Shown: one piece after another, positions 1-8,455 of the stretch
Numbering within the stretch: position 1 is the first letter of the stretch
Layout of the letters: each line of letters opens with the position of its first letter
Assembly: GCF_009380155.1 (NCBI RefSeq)
Contig: NZ_WHUV01000003.1
Coordinates: forward strand, 496,001-560,000
DNA: 64,000 nt
Direction of reading: 5' to 3'
Source: Pseudomonas piscis
Lineage (GTDB): Bacteria; Pseudomonadota; Gammaproteobacteria; Pseudomonadales; Pseudomonadaceae
The notes under the pieces: model-generated
Database searches by the model: none
Seen by the model: only the letters and a program-made list of their open reading frames with translations
Told to the model about the DNA's origin: nothing
Made by a program: the position numbers and the translations under genes

Positions 1-1181
1 GGTGGCAGGCGCGACAGCGAAATGGCCACCAGCGGGGTGAACAGGAAGGCCGTGCCGGCGCCCATCAGCACCGAGTTCCAACCGATGAACTGGATGTCCA
101 GGCCGGTCTCGAAGCCCATGCGCCACAACGAGGCGCCGATCCAGCAGATGAAGGCCATGCTCGCCAGCATCCGCGCATCCAGGTGCTGCATCAGCCGCCC
201 GATGAAGGGCGCCAGCACCACCCCGGCGATCCCCAGCGGCGCGGTGGCGATCCCGGCCCAGGTCGCGGTGTAGCCCATCTCCGTCTGCAGCCACAGCGGC
301 ACCAGCACCAGCGAGGCGAAGTACAGGGAAAAGCCCAGGGTCACGCACAGGGTGCCGATGGCGTAGTTGCGCTCCTTGAACAGGCGCAGGTCGAGTATCG
401 GATGCTGCTCGGTCAGTTCCCAACTGATCAATGACGCAAAGCCCAGCACCGCCACCACCGCGAGTACGCGGATCGGCGTGGAGGCGAACCAGTCCAGGTC
501 CTGGCCCTTGTCGAGGAGGATCTGCAGCGAACCGACCGCGACCATCAGCAGCAGCAAGCCGACCACATCCACCGGCAGCTTGCGGGTCGGGTTGTCCCGG
601 CCATGCAGGACCTGGCCGAGGGTCAGCAGGATGAACGCCCCGACCGGCACGTTGATGTAGAAGATCCACGGCCAACTGATGTTGTCGGTCAGATAGCCAC
701 CCAGGATCGGGCCGCACACCGGCCCGAGGAAGGTGGTCATCGACCACACCACCAGCGCCGAGGTGCGTCGTTCAGGCGGGAAGATCGCCACCAGCAGGGC
801 CTGGGACAACGGGGCCAGGGGGCCGCACACCGCTCCCTGGAAGATCCGGAACAGCAGCAGCGAACCAAGGTTCGGCGCCAGGCCGCAGCACACCGAGGCC
901 AGCACGAACAGGGCGACCGCGGTCATGAACAGCTTGACCTGGCCGAAGCGCTGTACCAGCCAGCCGGTCAAGGGCAGGCCGATGGCCAGGGAAATGCTGA
1001 ACGAAGTCAGCACCCAGGTGCCCTGGTCGGGGGCCACGCCGAGGTTGCCGGAGATGGTCGGCACCGCGACGTTGGCGATGGTGGTGTCGAGCACCATCAT
1101 GAAGTTGGCCATGCCGATCGCCAGCGCGCCCAGGAACAGCGTGCCGCCGCTCAGTGGTTCGATGGGACGCTTGGCGATCAT
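1..1181 (-). CDS. DHA2-family MFS drug efflux permease (EmrB-like), 3' end cut by window edge
   Basis: This is the inner-membrane proton antiporter of a tripartite efflux pump. Reading down from the ATG at 1181, the protein opens with an N-terminal helix carrying MVLDTTIANVAVPTISG, the usual first-helix motif of 14-TM DHA2 permeases. Further hydrophobic helices follow throughout the 393 codons visible. The family is usually about 500 residues, so roughly the last quarter lies outside the window. Its ATG overlaps the stop of the adaptor gene as ATGA, indicating translational coupling in the order outer membrane factor, adaptor, permease. The substrate cannot be read from sequence. Confidence 0.93.
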   Translation of the reverse strand, partial: MIAKRPIEPLSGGTLFLGALAIGMANFMMVLDTTIANVAVPTISGNLGVAPDQGTWVLTSFSISLAIGLPLTGWLVQRFGQVKLFMTAVALFVLASVCCGLAPNLGSLLLFRIFQGAVCGPLAPLSQALLVAIFPPERRTSALVVWSMTTFLGPVCGPILGGYLTDNISWPWIFYINVPVGAFILLTLGQVLHGRDNPTRKLPVDVVGLLLLMVAVGSLQILLDKGQDLDWFASTPIRVLAVVAVLGFASLISWELTEQHPILDLRLFKERNYAIGTLCVTLGFSLYFASLVLVPLWLQTEMGYTATWAGIATAPLGIAGVVLAPFIGRLMQHLDARMLASMAFICWIGASLWRMGFETGLDIQFIGWNSVLMGAGTAFLFTPLVAISLSRLP

Positions 1182-2356
1182 CGTTCGTTCCTCGACAGGC
1201 TGAGTTTCGACGCTTGCAGGTTCTGCGCGATGATCTGCTCGACCAGCGCCTGGCTACCCTGCTCGAGGTTGTCGTAGACCCCGGTGCTGTCTTGCACCTT
1301 GGCTTGCGCGGGCTGTTCCCCGGGTTCACCGAGGATCGCCTTGACGGTCATCGACAGGCCGATGCGCAGTGGGTGGCGCAGCACTTCCTCGCGGTCCAGG
1401 GCGATACGCACCGGCACCCGTTGCACCACCTTGATCCAGTTGCCGGTGGCGTTCTGCGCCGGGATGGTGGCGAAGGCAGCGCCGCTGCCGGCCTCGATGC
1501 CCTGGATGCGCCCGTGGTACGTCACTTTTTGGCCATACAGGTCGGCGAACAGTTCCACCGCCTGACCGACCTTGATCTGCCCCAGTTGCGACTCCTTGAA
1601 GTTGGCTTCCACCCAGACCTTGTCCAATGGCACCAGCCCCATCAGCACGGTGCCGGGCTCGATGTGCTGGCCCACTTGCACGGCACGCTTGGTGATCAGG
1701 CCATCGGCCGGTGCGGGAACCTTGGTCCGGGCCAGGGCCAGGTAGGCCTCGCGCACTCGTTCGGCCGCCGCGCTAACCTGCGGATGATTCTCCACCGTGG
1801 TCCCCTGAATCCGTGCCTGCAGGGCCGCCAGCTTGGCCTCGGCGGCGCGCACTCCGGACTGGGCCACCTGCGCCGCTTCCTCGGCGTGGTGCAGGTCTTC
1901 GCCGGAGACCCCGCCCTGGGCGATCACCGCGCGTCGCCGCTGCAGGTCCTGGCTGGCGCGGCTGGCCTCGGCCTGGCGCAACTTGACCTGGGCCGCCAGG
2001 TCGTTTTCCTCGGCATACAGGCTGTTGACCGCACGCACGGTCAGGGCCAGTTGATGGGTCGCGGCATCCAGGCCCAGGCGGGCGTCGACCGGGTCGATCT
2101 CCACCAGGGCGTCGCCGGCCTTCACCGTGTCGGTGTTCTGGATGTGCACTGCAGTAGCGGTGCCGCGGGCCTGGGCCGAGACCAGGATCACGTCGCCGCG
2201 CACGTAGGCGTTGTCGGTACTTTCGTAGAGGCGGCCGTAGAGCAGCCACCAGGCACCGGCCACGAGGATCAGGGCCAGGGCCACCAGGGTGATGATCAGG
2301 AAGTTCAGGCCACGGCGCGACTTGGCCGGGGTCGGGGTTGGGGAGGCGTCAGTCAT
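1178..2356 (-). CDS. EmrA/HlyD-family periplasmic adaptor of the efflux pump
   Basis: Membrane fusion protein of 392 residues linking the inner-membrane permease to the outer-membrane channel. It has a short cytoplasmic N-terminus, one transmembrane helix at about residues 20-42 and a beta-barrel/lipoyl segment beginning ESTDNAYVRGDV, the classic EmrA signature. A coiled-coil hairpin rich in Ala, Glu and Gln follows, then the second lipoyl half (PADGLITKRAVQVGQHIEPG). I chose the ATG at 2356 (MTDASPTP) because the longer open frame upstream reads into the neighbouring gene and lacks sense. The start overlaps the end of the outer-membrane-factor gene by 8 bp, consistent with one operon. Confidence 0.93.
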   Translation of the reverse strand: MTDASPTPTPAKSRRGLNFLIITLVALALILVAGAWWLLYGRLYESTDNAYVRGDVILVSAQARGTATAVHIQNTDTVKAGDALVEIDPVDARLGLDAATHQLALTVRAVNSLYAEENDLAAQVKLRQAEASRASQDLQRRRAVIAQGGVSGEDLHHAEEAAQVAQSGVRAAEAKLAALQARIQGTTVENHPQVSAAAERVREAYLALARTKVPAPADGLITKRAVQVGQHIEPGTVLMGLVPLDKVWVEANFKESQLGQIKVGQAVELFADLYGQKVTYHGRIQGIEAGSGAAFATIPAQNATGNWIKVVQRVPVRIALDREEVLRHPLRIGLSMTVKAILGEPGEQPAQAKVQDSTGVYDNLEQGSQALVEQIIAQNLQASKLSLSRNER

Positions 2357-3818
2357 GGGAAGTCTCTGCAAGTCGTGTGACGTTCTTGTCGGTTTCGGTC
2401 CGGCCGCCCAAGGCACGCAACAGGCCGGCGTGGTTCTGTTGCGCTGCGGTCTTGAGCTGGACCAGTTGCATGCGGGCATCGAGCACTCGGGTCTGGGCGT
2501 CGAGCACATGCAGGAAGTCGGTGAGGCTCTGGCGGTAGCGCAGGTATTCCAGGTCATAGGCCCGTTCGGCTTCGTCCAGGCCCTGCACGGTCTTTACCCG
2601 CTGGCCCTCCAGGGCCCGCAGTTGCGAGAGATAGCGGGCGACGTCGGCCAGGGCATCCACCAGCACCTGGTTGTAGTTCGCCACGGCCTCGGCATAGCCG
2701 GCCTGTTGGGCCTGGTACTGGCCGCGCAGGCGGCCGGCATCGAAGATCGGCAGGGTCAGCGCCGGGCCGACGCCGTAGGTGCGGCTGTCGTGGTGGAACA
2801 AGTTCTGGAAGCTGAAACTCTGGAATCCGGCGAAGGCCAGCAGGTCGATGTTCGGGTAGAACGCCGCGCGTGCCGCGCCAATGCGCTGGGCCTGGGCTTC
2901 GACGCGCCAGCGCTGGGCGATGACGTCCGGGCGGTTGCCCACCAGGTCGGCTGGCAGCTGCCCGGGCAATACCACGCTGCGTCGCAGGTCCGTGCCGCGA
3001 GGCCGCCATTGTTCGCCCCAGCCCGGTCCCTTGCCGGCCAGGGCCGCCAGGCGCAGTTGATAAACGCGGGCAGCGCCCTGCAGCCGGGCCTGCTCGGCCT
3101 CGAGCAAAGGGATGGGGCCGCGGGCACGGACCACGTCGACCTGGGTGCCCAATCCGGACTGCAAGCGTTGTTCGCTGATGCGGTAGATGCTGCGCCGCTG
3201 CTCCAGGGCCTGGTCGACCACGGCCTGCTGCTCCAGCACGCCGGCCAGGGCGAACCAGGTTTCCACCAGGCTGCCGCTCAGGGCCAGGCGCGCCACCGCG
3301 CGGTCGGCCTCGGCGGCCCGCAGGCTACCCACCGCCGCTTCGTTCAACGCGCGGTTCAGGCCCCAGAGGTCGAGGTTGTAGCGACCTTGCAGCAATGCCT
3401 GGCCGTCGCTATGCCAGGTGCCGGATTCGCTGGCGCTGGTCTTGTAGTGCTCGGAATCCTGGCTACGCAGGATCTGGGTCATGGCCGACAGGCCGGGCCG
3501 GGTATTGGCCTGGGCGACGTTGGCCTCGGCCTCGGCCCGGCTGATGCGCGCACTGGCGATCGCCAGGCTGGGCGAATTGTCCAGGGCCGCGTCGAGCAGG
3601 CGATCCAGGTCCGGGTCCTGGAAGGTTCGCCACCACAGGTCGTGGTCGCTGGCCGGTCTCTGGGTGGTGGCCAGGGTGAGGTCCTGGCCGGCCGCGAGGG
3701 CGTCGGCGGACAGCAGCTTGGGCGGTTCGGGCGTGTGCCCGGGGCTGATGCAGGCCGGCAGCGTCAGCAGCAGGCCCAGCAGGGTTGCAGACTGGAGCAA
3801 ACGATAAGGAGCCATCAC
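2349..3818 (-). CDS. NodT/OprM-family outer membrane efflux lipoprotein
   Basis: A 489-residue TolC-like channel that exports the pump substrate through the outer membrane. The N-terminus is a lipoprotein signal peptide ending in the lipobox LPAC (Cys near residue 23). The body shows two repeats of the outer membrane efflux protein fold, with long Ala/Gln/Leu-rich helices. It is the first gene of the pump operon and is read divergently from a LysR gene 109 bp away. Two adjacent ATGs open the frame and either could be used. Confidence 0.92.
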   Translation of the reverse strand: MMAPYRLLQSATLLGLLLTLPACISPGHTPEPPKLLSADALAAGQDLTLATTQRPASDHDLWWRTFQDPDLDRLLDAALDNSPSLAIASARISRAEAEANVAQANTRPGLSAMTQILRSQDSEHYKTSASESGTWHSDGQALLQGRYNLDLWGLNRALNEAAVGSLRAAEADRAVARLALSGSLVETWFALAGVLEQQAVVDQALEQRRSIYRISEQRLQSGLGTQVDVVRARGPIPLLEAEQARLQGAARVYQLRLAALAGKGPGWGEQWRPRGTDLRRSVVLPGQLPADLVGNRPDVIAQRWRVEAQAQRIGAARAAFYPNIDLLAFAGFQSFSFQNLFHHDSRTYGVGPALTLPIFDAGRLRGQYQAQQAGYAEAVANYNQVLVDALADVARYLSQLRALEGQRVKTVQGLDEAERAYDLEYLRYRQSLTDFLHVLDAQTRVLDARMQLVQLKTAAQQNHAGLLRALGGRTETDKNVTRLAETSHD

Positions 3819-3898
3819 AACGTCCTTGAACGATTAGGTTGCGACGGGATGCTAGAGAGGCCCAGGTGTATTGAAAATTGCAAATAACGGAGTTTAGA

Positions 3899-3915
3899 TT
3901 TGCACCAAATGCAAA
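3899..3915. promoter_or_regulatory. LysR-type operator candidate in the efflux/LysR divergent region
   Basis: TTTGCA-CCAAA-TGCAAA is a perfect 6-bp inverted repeat with the T-N11-A architecture of LysR-regulator boxes. A related ATTGCAAAT copy lies at 3877-3885. It sits 12 bp upstream of the LysR start, between the two divergent genes. The regulator probably binds here to control itself and the pump; that is inference. Confidence 0.5.
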
Positions 3916-3927
3916 CGAGAGGCCACG

Positions 3928-4824
3928 ATGAACTTCCCCGACCTCAACCTGCTCTTGACCTTCGACGCGATGCTGCGCGAAGGCAGCGTCACCGGCGCCG
4001 CCGAACGCATGAACCTGAGCATCCCGGCCATGAGCCGGCGCTTGGCCAACCTGCGCGAGACCATGGGCGATCCGCTGTTCGTCCTGGCGGGGCGGCGCCT
4101 GGTGCCCACGCCACTGGCCCTGGAGCTGGCGCCCCAGGTCCATGACCTGCTGGAAGACGCGCGCAATGTCCTGGGCAACAAGCAGCAGCTCAACCTGGGC
4201 ACCATCAAGCGGGTGTTCACCCTGCGCGCCGAGGACGGTTTCACCGGTGCCTGGGCCTTGCGCCTGAGCCAGCGGGTCGCCGAGCAGGCGCCCCATGTCA
4301 CCCTGCGCTTCATGTCCCAGGGCAACGAGGATGTCGCTGCCCTGCGCGATGGCTTGAGCGATCTGGACATCGGCATCGCCGGGCCGCTGGGCCCCGAGGT
4401 GTACAAGCAGCGCTTGTACATCGACAGCTTCGTCGGGGTGGTCAACAACCAGCATCCGCTGGCTCGCCTGGCCCATGTCAGCGCCCAGGACCTGGTGTCC
4501 TATCCGCACCTGTCGGTCTCGCGTCGGGGGCGCACCCGCGGGCCGCTGGACCTGGAGCTGGAGAAGATCGGCCTGCAACGCAAGGTACCGCTGGTGGTGC
4601 CCGGCTTCCAGGCGGCCATGCAGTTGGCTAGCACCTCGGAGCTGGTGGCGGTGATTCCCCGGCGTTTCGTCGAATGGTCCTTGCCGCTGCTGCCGCTGAG
4701 CATCTTCACCCTGCCGGTGGTGACCCCCAGCGGCGAGTTCTCCCAGGCCTGGCACCCACGGGTGAACAATGACCAGGTGCATCGCTGGTTGCGCCAGCAA
4801 GTGCAGGAGTGTTCCAGTAGTTGA
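3928..4824 (+). CDS. LysR-family transcriptional regulator (divergent from efflux operon)
   Basis: A 298-residue regulator with an N-terminal winged helix-turn-helix (LLLTFDAMLREGSVTGAAER) and a C-terminal substrate-binding domain. The HTH contains the NodD/LeuO-type pattern PAMSRRLANLRETMGDPLFV. A GAGAGG ribosome site precedes the ATG. Its position head-to-head with the efflux operon, with a palindrome between them, makes it the likely local regulator of the pump. The inducer is unknown. Confidence 0.9.
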   Translation: MNFPDLNLLLTFDAMLREGSVTGAAERMNLSIPAMSRRLANLRETMGDPLFVLAGRRLVPTPLALELAPQVHDLLEDARNVLGNKQQLNLGTIKRVFTLRAEDGFTGAWALRLSQRVAEQAPHVTLRFMSQGNEDVAALRDGLSDLDIGIAGPLGPEVYKQRLYIDSFVGVVNNQHPLARLAHVSAQDLVSYPHLSVSRRGRTRGPLDLELEKIGLQRKVPLVVPGFQAAMQLASTSELVAVIPRRFVEWSLPLLPLSIFTLPVVTPSGEFSQAWHPRVNNDQVHRWLRQQVQECSSS

Positions 4825-5009
4825 ACGGGGCGGGGTTTGCCGCTGGTTGGTCCTGGCGCTTCGGCAGAGGGCCGATATGGCCCCCGTGCAAGCCGCCAAG
4901 AGATTCCGTCAGGGTTTCGGGAAGGGCGCTGGTTTGTCTACCATGGCGCGCCCCTGCCGCTGATCGCGGGGCGCCTGGAATTGGAAGCTTGAGCGGGAGA
5001 GTGGCTGCA

Positions 5010-5546
5010 ATGATGTTCGACCATGGAAGGCTGCAGGGCATGCCCAGGGCGCAAGCCGGGTTGTTCTGCCTGCTGGCTGCGGAGCGGCTGGTGCCGGTCT
5101 ACCGGGCTTTTTCCGAGAAGTACCGTTCGGGCACGGACGTCAATGCCGAGGTCCTGGAGCTGCTGTTCCAGCAGGTCGGTCGCTGGCACGGCTTGCCGTT
5201 GCAGGCGCTGCACCAGCGGTTGTACGAGGCGATCCCGGATACCCAGGACTTCAGCGACGAGTTGGCCGACCAGGCTCAGTGCGCGGTGATCGGTACTTGC
5301 TACTGCATCGAGTACCTGCTTTCGGGCGAACCTGACAAGGCTCGCTGGGCCGTCGGCAAGGTGCTCGAGGCCATCGATGTGCTGGATGAACCGCTGGAGC
5401 AGGAAATCGCCCATGAGCTTGCCTGGTGTTCGAGGCTGCTGGAGCTTCTGGAGTGCCGCGAGCAGGACGATCCGCGCTCGATCGCGCGACTGCGTTGGGA
5501 CAACCAGCAGCACTGTGTGCCAGTGGTAGCCAGTAATGGCCAATGA
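5010..5546 (+). CDS. DUF416-like small protein
   Basis: A 178-residue acidic, helix-rich cytoplasmic protein. From memory of E. coli YjaG it matches the DUF416 pattern: an N-terminal AAERLVPVYRAF block, a central acidic helix ending EAIPDTQDF, and a C-terminal LLELLECREQDDPRSIARLR block. I start at the ATG at 5010 (MMFDHGRL) because a GGGAG-type site precedes it; the frame is open further upstream without a good start. It is followed by two other small genes on the same strand with 56 and 21 bp gaps, so an operon is likely. The function of the family is unknown. Confidence 0.75.
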   Translation: MMFDHGRLQGMPRAQAGLFCLLAAERLVPVYRAFSEKYRSGTDVNAEVLELLFQQVGRWHGLPLQALHQRLYEAIPDTQDFSDELADQAQCAVIGTCYCIEYLLSGEPDKARWAVGKVLEAIDVLDEPLEQEIAHELAWCSRLLELLECREQDDPRSIARLRWDNQQHCVPVVASNGQ

Positions 5547-5602
5547 CTTGCCAGCCCGGATATCGGCGATGACCTTTCGACAGCTCGCGGCAGGTGCCTG
5601 GA

Positions 5603-5980
5603 ATGCATGAGCGCAAATTGCACAATCTCCTGGCCCTGGGGCCCGAGGAGCGGCTCGACTATTTCGTGCGCAAGCTGGTGGATTTCGAGCAGGCATGGGG
5701 ACTCTACGACAGCGGATGGGCCACCTCGGCTTGCGATGCTGGCGAGGCCGTGCCCTTCTGGCCCGAGGCCGCGCTGGCCGAGTCTTGCGCCACCGACGCC
5801 TGGGCTGGTTTTAGCGCGCGGCCTATCGCCCTCGACGAGTTTCGCGGCAGATGGTTGCCGGGGCTGCAGGCGGACAACCGCGCCTGCCAGGTATTCCCCG
5901 TGCCGACGCATCCAGGAGTACTCATCAGCCCCGATGACCTGGCAGGCTTGATCCACGACGAGCTGGATCAATATCAGTAA
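5603..5980 (+). CDS. DUF2750-like small protein
   Basis: A 125-residue soluble protein. The beginning (NLLALGPEERLDYFVRKLVDF) and the later WLPGLQADNRACQVFPVP block resemble the DUF2750 family of small uncharacterised proteins. The frame also permits a GTG start at 5594, three codons earlier, but the ATG at 5603 has a GCAGG site at better spacing. It lies between two DUF416-like genes. No catalytic motif, signal peptide or membrane segment is visible. Confidence 0.7.
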   Translation: MHERKLHNLLALGPEERLDYFVRKLVDFEQAWGLYDSGWATSACDAGEAVPFWPEAALAESCATDAWAGFSARPIALDEFRGRWLPGLQADNRACQVFPVPTHPGVLISPDDLAGLIHDELDQYQ

Positions 5981-6001
5981 GCCCGGGAGCGAAGAGATTT
6001 T

Positions 6002-6511
6002 ATGCAAGCACAAGAGCGCATCCAGCTGTACGTCGTCTTGAAGTCCCTTGATCGACTGGCAAGCCTCCAATTACCGCAGCCGCTGACAGTTCCCGGGTTC
6101 TGCCGGGACTTTCTCGACCAGGCCTGGATCTGCCTGGGTGGAGGGTCGGCGCCGGACTGCGAAGGCCTGGAAGCGGAGCTAGATGCCGTGGTGGTGGACG
6201 AGCAGGATGCCAGTGGCGCCCAGGTACTGGGCAACCTGTACCTGTATGCCTTCTCGGACCTGTTGCTGTACTTCGAGGAGGGGCAGGAGGCGAGCCTGGA
6301 GTGTGCCCGGGAATCGATCATCGACCTGCATGATTATCTGGCTGCCCAGGCATTCCTCGAGCAGGCGGGGATCGACCATGGCATCGCCCTGAGTCCGGCC
6401 CAGGAGCGGCAGATCGCGGCAGACCCGGTCTACGCCCGGGAGCGACAGTTGCAGGAGTCCGATCGGGCCCACGCAGCACAGTACAGCGATTGGGCGACCG
6501 TGGTCCGTTGA
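6002..6511 (+). CDS. Second DUF416-like small protein
   Basis: A 169-residue acidic protein. The order of blocks (FCRDFLDQAWICL, an acidic helix, LYLYAFSDLLLYF, then CARESIIDLHDYLAAQAFLEQAG) parallels the central part of DUF416 proteins, so it may be a diverged paralogue of the gene two places upstream. The C-terminal tail is polar. It starts 21 bp after the DUF2750-like gene and ends the cluster. The AT-rich gene-poor region follows immediately. Function is unknown; an immunity-type role is only a guess from the array layout. Confidence 0.68.
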   Translation: MQAQERIQLYVVLKSLDRLASLQLPQPLTVPGFCRDFLDQAWICLGGGSAPDCEGLEAELDAVVVDEQDASGAQVLGNLYLYAFSDLLLYFEEGQEASLECARESIIDLHDYLAAQAFLEQAGIDHGIALSPAQERQIAADPVYARERQLQESDRAHAAQYSDWATVVR

Positions 6512-7056
6512 GCCTGGTACTCGCTGTCCAGCCGTGTCGATGAACGAGGATATGGGCTGGCCTGTTCGCGCATCCTGTGAATATGAACGAGCTTGTTTTT
6601 ACTTATATTTACAGATATCACTTTTCCTGATTGTTAATGTAGCGGGCTCAATAGCCTGCGGCTTTCATTGCAATTCCGACATGTTCGAATAAGTGCTGCG
6701 GCGATATGCCGGGGTTTATCGAATTTTTACCAAGATTTAACTTCGATGGGATTCTTATGAGCCCTGATGCAAGTTGCTGGTTGAAGGCCGACGCCAATGA
6801 AATAGCGCTTATGGCTGGTCTGGTGCGTGCAGTCATACTGTTTTTTGATATCAAGTAGATATTGAATTAATCAGATGGGGAAGTTCGGGCTGGGTTCTGC
6901 TGTGCTTCCGGTCGGGTAGTTGCAAGTTGCCGGCTATTGTTTGAAGCCTCGATAAGTCTGCTGCGTGGAGCATGGGACCTCGAGGCCCAATGAATACAAG
7001 TTTCTGCATGGTACAAGGCTGGACCATTCGGATTGTTCAATCCTGGAGTTTGGGCC
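6512..7056. other. Gene-poor AT-rich interval with a possible gene remnant
   Basis: No convincing intact gene in 545 bp. The stretch from about 6580 to 6870 is clearly more AT-rich than the surroundings. On the plus strand a 50-codon frame from the ATG at 6706 to the TAG at 6858 uses codons such as TTA, AGA and ATA that are rare in neighbouring genes. The antisense strand is open over much of the same interval (6854 to 6648). Either may be the tail of a lost gene. The last 200 bp should hold the amine-oxidase promoter, but no clear -35/-10 pair was found. Confidence 0.45.
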
Positions 7057-8442
7057 ATGCCTGATTTTTCCCGTAGAACCTTGATCAAGTTGAGTTTGCT
7101 TGCGGCATCGCCATTGGTGGCTCCAGTCATCGCCAGGGGCGCGCCAGTTCCCGCTGCCAAGAGCGTCCTGGTGATCGGTGCCGGTATTTCCGGGCTGGCC
7201 GCCGCCAGGATGCTGCACGCGGCCGGTCATCGTGTGACGGTGATCGAGGGCCGTGACCGGGTCGGTGGGCGGATATGGACCAATCGCAGTTGGCGGGATA
7301 CTCCGGTGGACCTGGGGGCCTCCTGGATCCATGGCGTCGATGGCAACCCGGTCGCCAACCTGGCCCGGCAGTTGGGGATCGAGACCGTGGTGTATGACGT
7401 GGAAAAACCTGCGTCGAACCTGGTCTACGACGCCGATGGACGCAAGCTGGGCAGCAAGGAGCTGGAGTGGCTCACGCAACTTCAGGACCAGGCGAACAAG
7501 CTCCTCGGGCGCAAAGTGCAAGGCGCCGCGCCAGAGCGCAATGCCCGGGACGAAATGCTGCAGGTACTCGCCGGGTTGGCCGGTACACAGGCCGAGAAGG
7601 CCACGGTCATGGAACTGTTCAGTCGCGAACTGGAGGACGGGCTCGCCGCCGACCCGCAGGACATCGCTGCCTGGGGGTTGCAGGAAGGCAGTGGCTTCGA
7701 TGGCCATGAAGTGATCTTTCCCAAGGGCTACGGACAACTGGTGGACCGGTTGGCCGAGGGCCTGGAGATTCGCTTCAACCATCGGGTCACCGGCATCCGG
7801 CATGACCCATCGGGCGTGCGGGTGGTTACCAGCCATGGCGAACTGGCGGGGGATATCGCGATCGTCACCTTGCCCCTGGGAGTGCTCAAGGAAGGCGGAG
7901 TCACGTTCTCGCCGGCACTGCCCGTGGCCAAGCGCGGCGCCATCGAGCGCCTGGGCATGGGGGTCTACAACAAGGCGGTGTTCCTGTTCCCGGAAGTGTT
8001 CTGGGGCCAGGCCGCGATCATCAGCCAGTTGAATACCGACAAGGGCCTGTGGGCCAACTGGTACCCCTTCAACCACTACGCCAAGAAACCCGTGCTCTGC
8101 GCCCTGCATGGCGGCACCCCGGCCCGGTTGCTCGAAGGCATGTCGAACCAGGAGATCCAGGACGACGCCATGGCCCACCTGCGCCAGATGTTCGGCTCCT
8201 CGATCCCGCTGCCGAGCGATATGCACATCACTCGCTGGCATGCAGATCCCTTTGCCCGCGGCAGTTATTCCTTTCCCCAGGTCGGGGCGCGGCCGTCTGA
8301 CCGCCAGGATCTTGCGGCCCCGGTCGGCAATACCTTGCTGTTCGCCGGGGAGGCTACCCATCCGGACTACAGCGCGACGGTCCATGGCGCGCTGCTATCG
8401 GGCTGGCGCGAGGCGCGTCGGGTGCTGGGCGAGCCGGTCTGA
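7057..8442 (+). CDS. Tat-exported flavin monoamine oxidase
   Basis: A 461-residue FAD-dependent amine oxidase. The N-terminus carries a twin-arginine signal (SRRTLIK followed by a hydrophobic stretch to about residue 30), so the folded enzyme is probably exported. The dinucleotide-binding motif VIGAGISGLAAARML and the R(V/I)GGR(I)W signature follow directly. The C-terminus has FAGEATHPDYSATVHGALLSG, the FAD-contact motif of the monoamine oxidase/polyamine oxidase/LSD family. I use the ATG at 7057 (MPDFSRRT) because a CTGGAG site precedes it and the alternative TTG adds only eight codons. The gene appears to stand alone. The amine substrate is not predictable. Confidence 0.9.
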   Translation: MPDFSRRTLIKLSLLAASPLVAPVIARGAPVPAAKSVLVIGAGISGLAAARMLHAAGHRVTVIEGRDRVGGRIWTNRSWRDTPVDLGASWIHGVDGNPVANLARQLGIETVVYDVEKPASNLVYDADGRKLGSKELEWLTQLQDQANKLLGRKVQGAAPERNARDEMLQVLAGLAGTQAEKATVMELFSRELEDGLAADPQDIAAWGLQEGSGFDGHEVIFPKGYGQLVDRLAEGLEIRFNHRVTGIRHDPSGVRVVTSHGELAGDIAIVTLPLGVLKEGGVTFSPALPVAKRGAIERLGMGVYNKAVFLFPEVFWGQAAIISQLNTDKGLWANWYPFNHYAKKPVLCALHGGTPARLLEGMSNQEIQDDAMAHLRQMFGSSIPLPSDMHITRWHADPFARGSYSFPQVGARPSDRQDLAAPVGNTLLFAGEATHPDYSATVHGALLSGWREARRVLGEPV

Positions 8443-8455
8443 ACCTGCCGGCGGC

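Noticed and set aside
1154..3887. Long plus-strand open frames opposite the efflux adaptor and outer membrane factor genes
   Set aside because: Antisense shadows of clear EmrA- and NodT-type proteins; composition is Gly/Gln/His/Val rich with no motif.
6648..6854. 68-codon minus-strand frame in the AT-rich gap as a real gene
   Set aside because: No ribosome site, no recognisable family, and the opposite strand is equally open. Kept only as part of the low-confidence interval.
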